64,000 nucleotides of DNA from Pontibacter arcticus (GTDB lineage Bacteria; Bacteroidota; Bacteroidia; Cytophagales; Hymenobacteraceae), in the NCBI RefSeq assembly GCF_003284895.1, contig NZ_QMDV01000002.1:62001-126000 (forward strand), given 5' to 3'. Below, piece after piece: positions 61,116-64,000 of the stretch; position 1 is the stretch's first letter; the number at the start of each line of letters is the position of its first letter. The position numbers and the translations under genes are program-made. The notes under the pieces were generated by a model. That model searched no databases, was not told the DNA's origin, and saw nothing but the letters and a program-made list of their open reading frames with translations.

Positions 61116-62198
61116 ATGAGATTTTACTTGTTCGGGTTACTTTTTATACTTGCCTTGGCTGCCTGCTCTAAAAAGCAGGAAACAACCCAGGCTGCCGTGA
61201 TGGATATTTCCGAATCGGTGTATGCTTCCGGGGTTATAAAAAGTAAGAACCAGTACACTGTTTTCCCGATGGTGAGCGGCATTTTACAGCAGGTGCTGGT
61301 AACCGAAGGCGACGAGGTTAAAAAAGGCGACCCGCTGATGCTGATAGAAAATGAAGCCGCCCGCTTATCAACCGAAAATGCACGCATTGCCGCTGAATAT
61401 GCCCGGCTGGATGCCAACCGCGAGAAACTGAACGAACTACAGGCCGCTATTGAACTGGCCGAAAGTAGCAAACGCAACGACTCGCTTTTGCTGGTACGCC
61501 AACGTAATTTATGGGCCGAAAAAATTGGAACGCGTGTAGAACTGGAGCAACGCGAACTGGCTTATAAAAATGCTGTAACTGCCCATCGCTCGGCCATACT
61601 TCGTTACAACGACCTTAAAAAACAACTCGATTTTACTGCCCAACAGGCACGTAAAAACCTGCAGATCAGCCAAAGCCAGTCAGATGAGTATACTATCAAA
61701 AGCGAGATGGATGGCAAGATATACAACATCCTGAAAGAGAGAGGCGAACTGGTAAACCTGCAGACGGCTGTAGCGCTGGTAGGCGATGCAACAGAATTTA
61801 TACTGGAGTTGCAAGTAGATGAGTACGATATTGCGCGCGTAAAACCGGGCCAGCAGGTGCTCCTGAACCTGGATAGTTACAAAGGGAAGGTGTTCGAAGC
61901 CAAAGTATACAAAGTAAACCCGGCCATGAACGAGCGCACCCGTTCGTTTACCGTAGAAGCCAGCTTTGTAACCCGTCCGCCCGTGCTTTTCCCTAACCTG
62001 ACCACCGAAGCCAACATCATCATCCGGACAAAGAAAAACGCCTTAACCATACCACGCGAGTACCTCCTGGACAGCTCGTATGTACTTACCGAAAACGACG
62101 AAAAAATAAAAGTTAAAACCGGCCTGAAAGATTACCGGAAAGTGGAGATACTGGATGGACTTACCAAAGAACAGGTGCTCGTAAAACCGGTGCAATGA
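61116..62198 (+). CDS. HlyD/MacA-type membrane-fusion lipoprotein
   Basis: From ATG 61116 a 360-residue protein: lipobox LAAC after FYLFGLLFILAL, a biotinyl-lipoyl-like N half (GILQQVLVTEGDEVKKGDPL), a coiled-coil hairpin (about 80-180, with ARIAAEYARLDANREKLNEL), then the second lipoyl half and a beta-barrel (about 215-310). This is the adaptor of a tripartite or MacAB-type transporter. The longer frame to 61065 is unlikely. It overlaps the permease gene by 4 bp (ATGA), so they form one operon with the ATPase gene that follows. Confidence 0.9.
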   Translation: MRFYLFGLLFILALAACSKKQETTQAAVMDISESVYASGVIKSKNQYTVFPMVSGILQQVLVTEGDEVKKGDPLMLIENEAARLSTENARIAAEYARLDANREKLNELQAAIELAESSKRNDSLLLVRQRNLWAEKIGTRVELEQRELAYKNAVTAHRSAILRYNDLKKQLDFTAQQARKNLQISQSQSDEYTIKSEMDGKIYNILKERGELVNLQTAVALVGDATEFILELQVDEYDIARVKPGQQVLLNLDSYKGKVFEAKVYKVNPAMNERTRSFTVEASFVTRPPVLFPNLTTEANIIIRTKKNALTIPREYLLDSSYVLTENDEKIKVKTGLKDYRKVEILDGLTKEQVLVKPVQ

Positions 62199-63454
62199 AC
62201 AAAAAACTGATCATCAGCATAGCAAAGTCGTTGTTACTGGCGCGCTGGCGGCAAAGCCTGGTTGCTGCGGTGGGTGTTACCTTCAGTATTGCCATGTTTA
62301 TTACACTGCTGGGTTTCATGACAGGCTTAAACGACCTGCTGGATGGCCTTATCCTGAACCGGACACCTCACATACGTCTCTACAATCAAATAAAGCCCAG
62401 CGAAAACCAACCTGTAAATGCAGCAGCTGAGTTCAAAGATTCTTACAACTTCATCCATTCGGTAAAGGCTGGTATTACGCGCCAGGAGCTTTATAACAGC
62501 GGCCCGGTTATGCAGGCTGTGAAAGCAGATGCGCGCGTGGTGGGGGCAGCACCAAAATTAACGGCGCAGGTTTTTTTTAACGAAGGCACCATCGATATTA
62601 CAGGCGTGATAAATGGCATCGAAGTAGAGGAGGAGATGCGCCTTTTTAACTTCCGGGATTATGTAACGGCCGGTTCTGCCATTGATGTAAAAAATGTAGC
62701 CAACAGCATTATTCTGGGCAAAGGCCTGGCCGACATCCTGGTTGCCGATATTGGCGATGTGGTGCAGGTTACAACGGCACAGGGCGAGCGTTTTCCGCTT
62801 AAAGTGGTGGGCTACTTTCAGTCCGGCATTCAGGAGATAGACAAAGTACAGAGTTTCGCATCCATTGGCACCACCCAGAAGCTGCTGGGCAAACCCGCCA
62901 ACTACATCACCGATATACAGATAAAACTTACTGACCTGAACCTGGCGCCTGCCGTTGCTAAAGAATATACAACGCTTTTTGACGTGGATGCAGAAGATAT
63001 ACAAACGGCAAATTCGCAGTTCGAGACGGGCAGTTCGGTGCGCACGCTTATTTCTTATGCCGTTGGTATTACGCTGCTTGTGGTGGCGGGCTTCGGTATT
63101 TTTAACATCCTGAACATGATGATCTATGAAAAAATGGATTCCATCGCCATCCTGAAAGCCACTGGTTTTTCGGGTTCAGATGTAAACGCCATTTTTATCG
63201 TGATCGCGCTAAGTATAGGTTTTTTCGGCGGGCTGGTTGGGCTGGTACTGGGCCTGGTTTTTTCCCTGATCATCGACCAGATTCCGTTTGTAACAGCAGC
63301 GCTGCCAACCGTCACGACTTACCCGGTAAATTACAGCCCGATGTTTTATATTATCGGCGGCGTGTTCTCGCTGGTAACCATGTATTTTGCAGGTTTTTTT
63401 CCGGCGCGCAAAGCCAGCAAAGTAGATCCCGTCGAAATTATCCGGGGCAAATAA
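62195..63454 (+). CDS. FtsX/MacB/LolE-type ABC permease
   Basis: A 419-residue permease: one N-terminal membrane helix (about 22-45), a large periplasmic MacB-PCD-like domain (about 46-290) and three C-terminal helices (about 290-315, 335-365, 380-405), ending in the conserved PARKASKVDPVEIIRGK. The layout fits MacB- or LolC/E-type permeases that use mechanotransmission rather than substrate passage. No fused ATPase; the separate ATPase gene is next. Confidence 0.93.
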   Translation: MNKKLIISIAKSLLLARWRQSLVAAVGVTFSIAMFITLLGFMTGLNDLLDGLILNRTPHIRLYNQIKPSENQPVNAAAEFKDSYNFIHSVKAGITRQELYNSGPVMQAVKADARVVGAAPKLTAQVFFNEGTIDITGVINGIEVEEEMRLFNFRDYVTAGSAIDVKNVANSIILGKGLADILVADIGDVVQVTTAQGERFPLKVVGYFQSGIQEIDKVQSFASIGTTQKLLGKPANYITDIQIKLTDLNLAPAVAKEYTTLFDVDAEDIQTANSQFETGSSVRTLISYAVGITLLVVAGFGIFNILNMMIYEKMDSIAILKATGFSGSDVNAIFIVIALSIGFFGGLVGLVLGLVFSLIIDQIPFVTAALPTVTTYPVNYSPMFYIIGGVFSLVTMYFAGFFPARKASKVDPVEIIRGK

Positions 63455-63499
63455 AGTATAAATCAGCGTTGCGTTATACTTGCCGAAAACACGTTCATC

Positions 63500-64000
63500 A
63501 TGCAGGATATCATTTTAGAAGCCAGGCACATCAATAAGTATTTTCATGATCCGGTTACAACCCAGGTACTGACGGATGTGTCGTTTTCGATCCGTAAAGG
63601 TGAGTTTACGTCCGTGATTGGGAAGTCGGGTTCCGGGAAATCAACACTGCTCTATATTTTGTCTACAATGGATACCGATTACGAAGGCGAAGTGTTGATC
63701 GATCAGGAATCTATGGCTAATAAAACCGATAAAGCACTGGCCCTGATCCGCAACGAAAAGATCGGTTTTGTGTTCCAGTTTCATTATCTGCTAAACGAGT
63801 TTTCGGTGCTCCGCAATGTGATGCTGCCCGGTTTAAAGCTGGGCAAGTACAGCGCCCAGGAAGTAGAGCATAACGCCATGCAGCGCCTCGAAATGCTGGG
63901 CATCGGACACCTGGCCACCAAAATGGCGAATAAAATTTCGGGTGGCGAAAAGCAGCGGGTGGCCATTGCACGCGCGTTGGTAAACAACCCGCACATCATC
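63500..64000 (+). CDS. ABC-transporter ATPase (partial, runs off right edge)
   Basis: About 167 residues are visible from ATG 63500. Walker A is GKSGSGKS at 41-48, the Q-loop reads FVFQFHYLLNEF, and the signature is ISGGEKQRVAIARAL. It belongs to the MacB/LolD-type ATPases and completes the adaptor-permease-ATPase set. Its Walker B and H-loop lie outside the window. Confidence 0.93.
   Translation, partial: MQDIILEARHINKYFHDPVTTQVLTDVSFSIRKGEFTSVIGKSGSGKSTLLYILSTMDTDYEGEVLIDQESMANKTDKALALIRNEKIGFVFQFHYLLNEFSVLRNVMLPGLKLGKYSAQEVEHNAMQRLEMLGIGHLATKMANKISGGEKQRVAIARALVNNPHII

Noticed and set aside
1-64000. tRNA, rRNA, tmRNA and known riboswitches
   Set aside because: I looked for T-loop and other conserved motifs by eye and saw none; a covariance search would be needed for certainty.

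Overview
The window looks like a chromosomal segment of a Bacteroidota bacterium, most likely order Cytophagales and plausibly Hymenobacteraceae (Pontibacter-like). The basis is gene content (TamB-like AsmA protein, malate:quinone oxidoreductase, M13 peptidase, DUF4129/MoxR/DUF58 cluster, REC-CRP fusion regulator), short lipoprotein signal peptides, Bacteroidota-type -7 boxes (TAnnTTTG), and frequent GTG/TTG starts with little Shine-Dalgarno signal. Genus assignment is inference. No rRNA, tRNA, CRISPR array or prophage was seen. A striking compositional trait is the extreme abundance of AAGTATA/TATACTT in and between genes.

Layout: 1-11.6 kb holds housekeeping and metabolic genes (envelope AsmA/TamB-like protein, small GNAT, mqo, small HTH protein, PLP-dependent dehydratase, lipoprotein, cyanophycin synthetase, secreted metallo-beta-lactamase-fold hydrolase). 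12.2-23.0 kb is the most unusual block. It encodes a lipoprotein with a degenerate von Willebrand A-like core, a 3-TM protein, a tubulin/FtsZ-like GTPase, a 1150-residue actin/Hsp70-fold ATPase, a TM protein with a long Q/P/R-rich linker, and a ZorA/ZorB-like (MotA/MotB-type) proton-channel pair. A small GIY-YIG gene between perfect 23-bp inverted repeats interrupts it, and two copies of a putative small-RNA gene bracket it. I propose it is an undescribed envelope-anchored motor/cytoskeleton machine, possibly defensive.

23.7-32.7 kb carries an M13 peptidase and a divergent RDD / SpoIIM-membrane-DUF4129-DUF4350-MoxR-DUF58 cluster. 32.8-40.5 kb holds DUF1697, HrpB helicase, a three-PAS histidine kinase, a Gly-zipper protein, an NTF2-like lipoprotein and a flippase-like membrane protein. 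40.9-46.9 kb is a signalling operon: a kinase with two PAS domains that both keep the FixL heme ligands, a CheY-like regulator, a REC-kinase hybrid and a REC-CRP/FNR fusion. It is followed by hemA, whose upstream region has two TGA-N6-TCA sites. This suggests an oxygen/heme-responsive circuit.

47-64 kb contains a CBS protein, SelO, an ABC exporter, a TcmP-family protein and a small acidic protein enclosed by two inverted copies of a MITE-like element, then DUF1543, a disordered protein, DUF2254, a zinc alcohol dehydrogenase with a partner protein, a Thr/Gly-repeat lipoprotein, an aldo/keto reductase, and a MacAB/Lol-like adaptor-permease-ATPase set that runs off the right edge.
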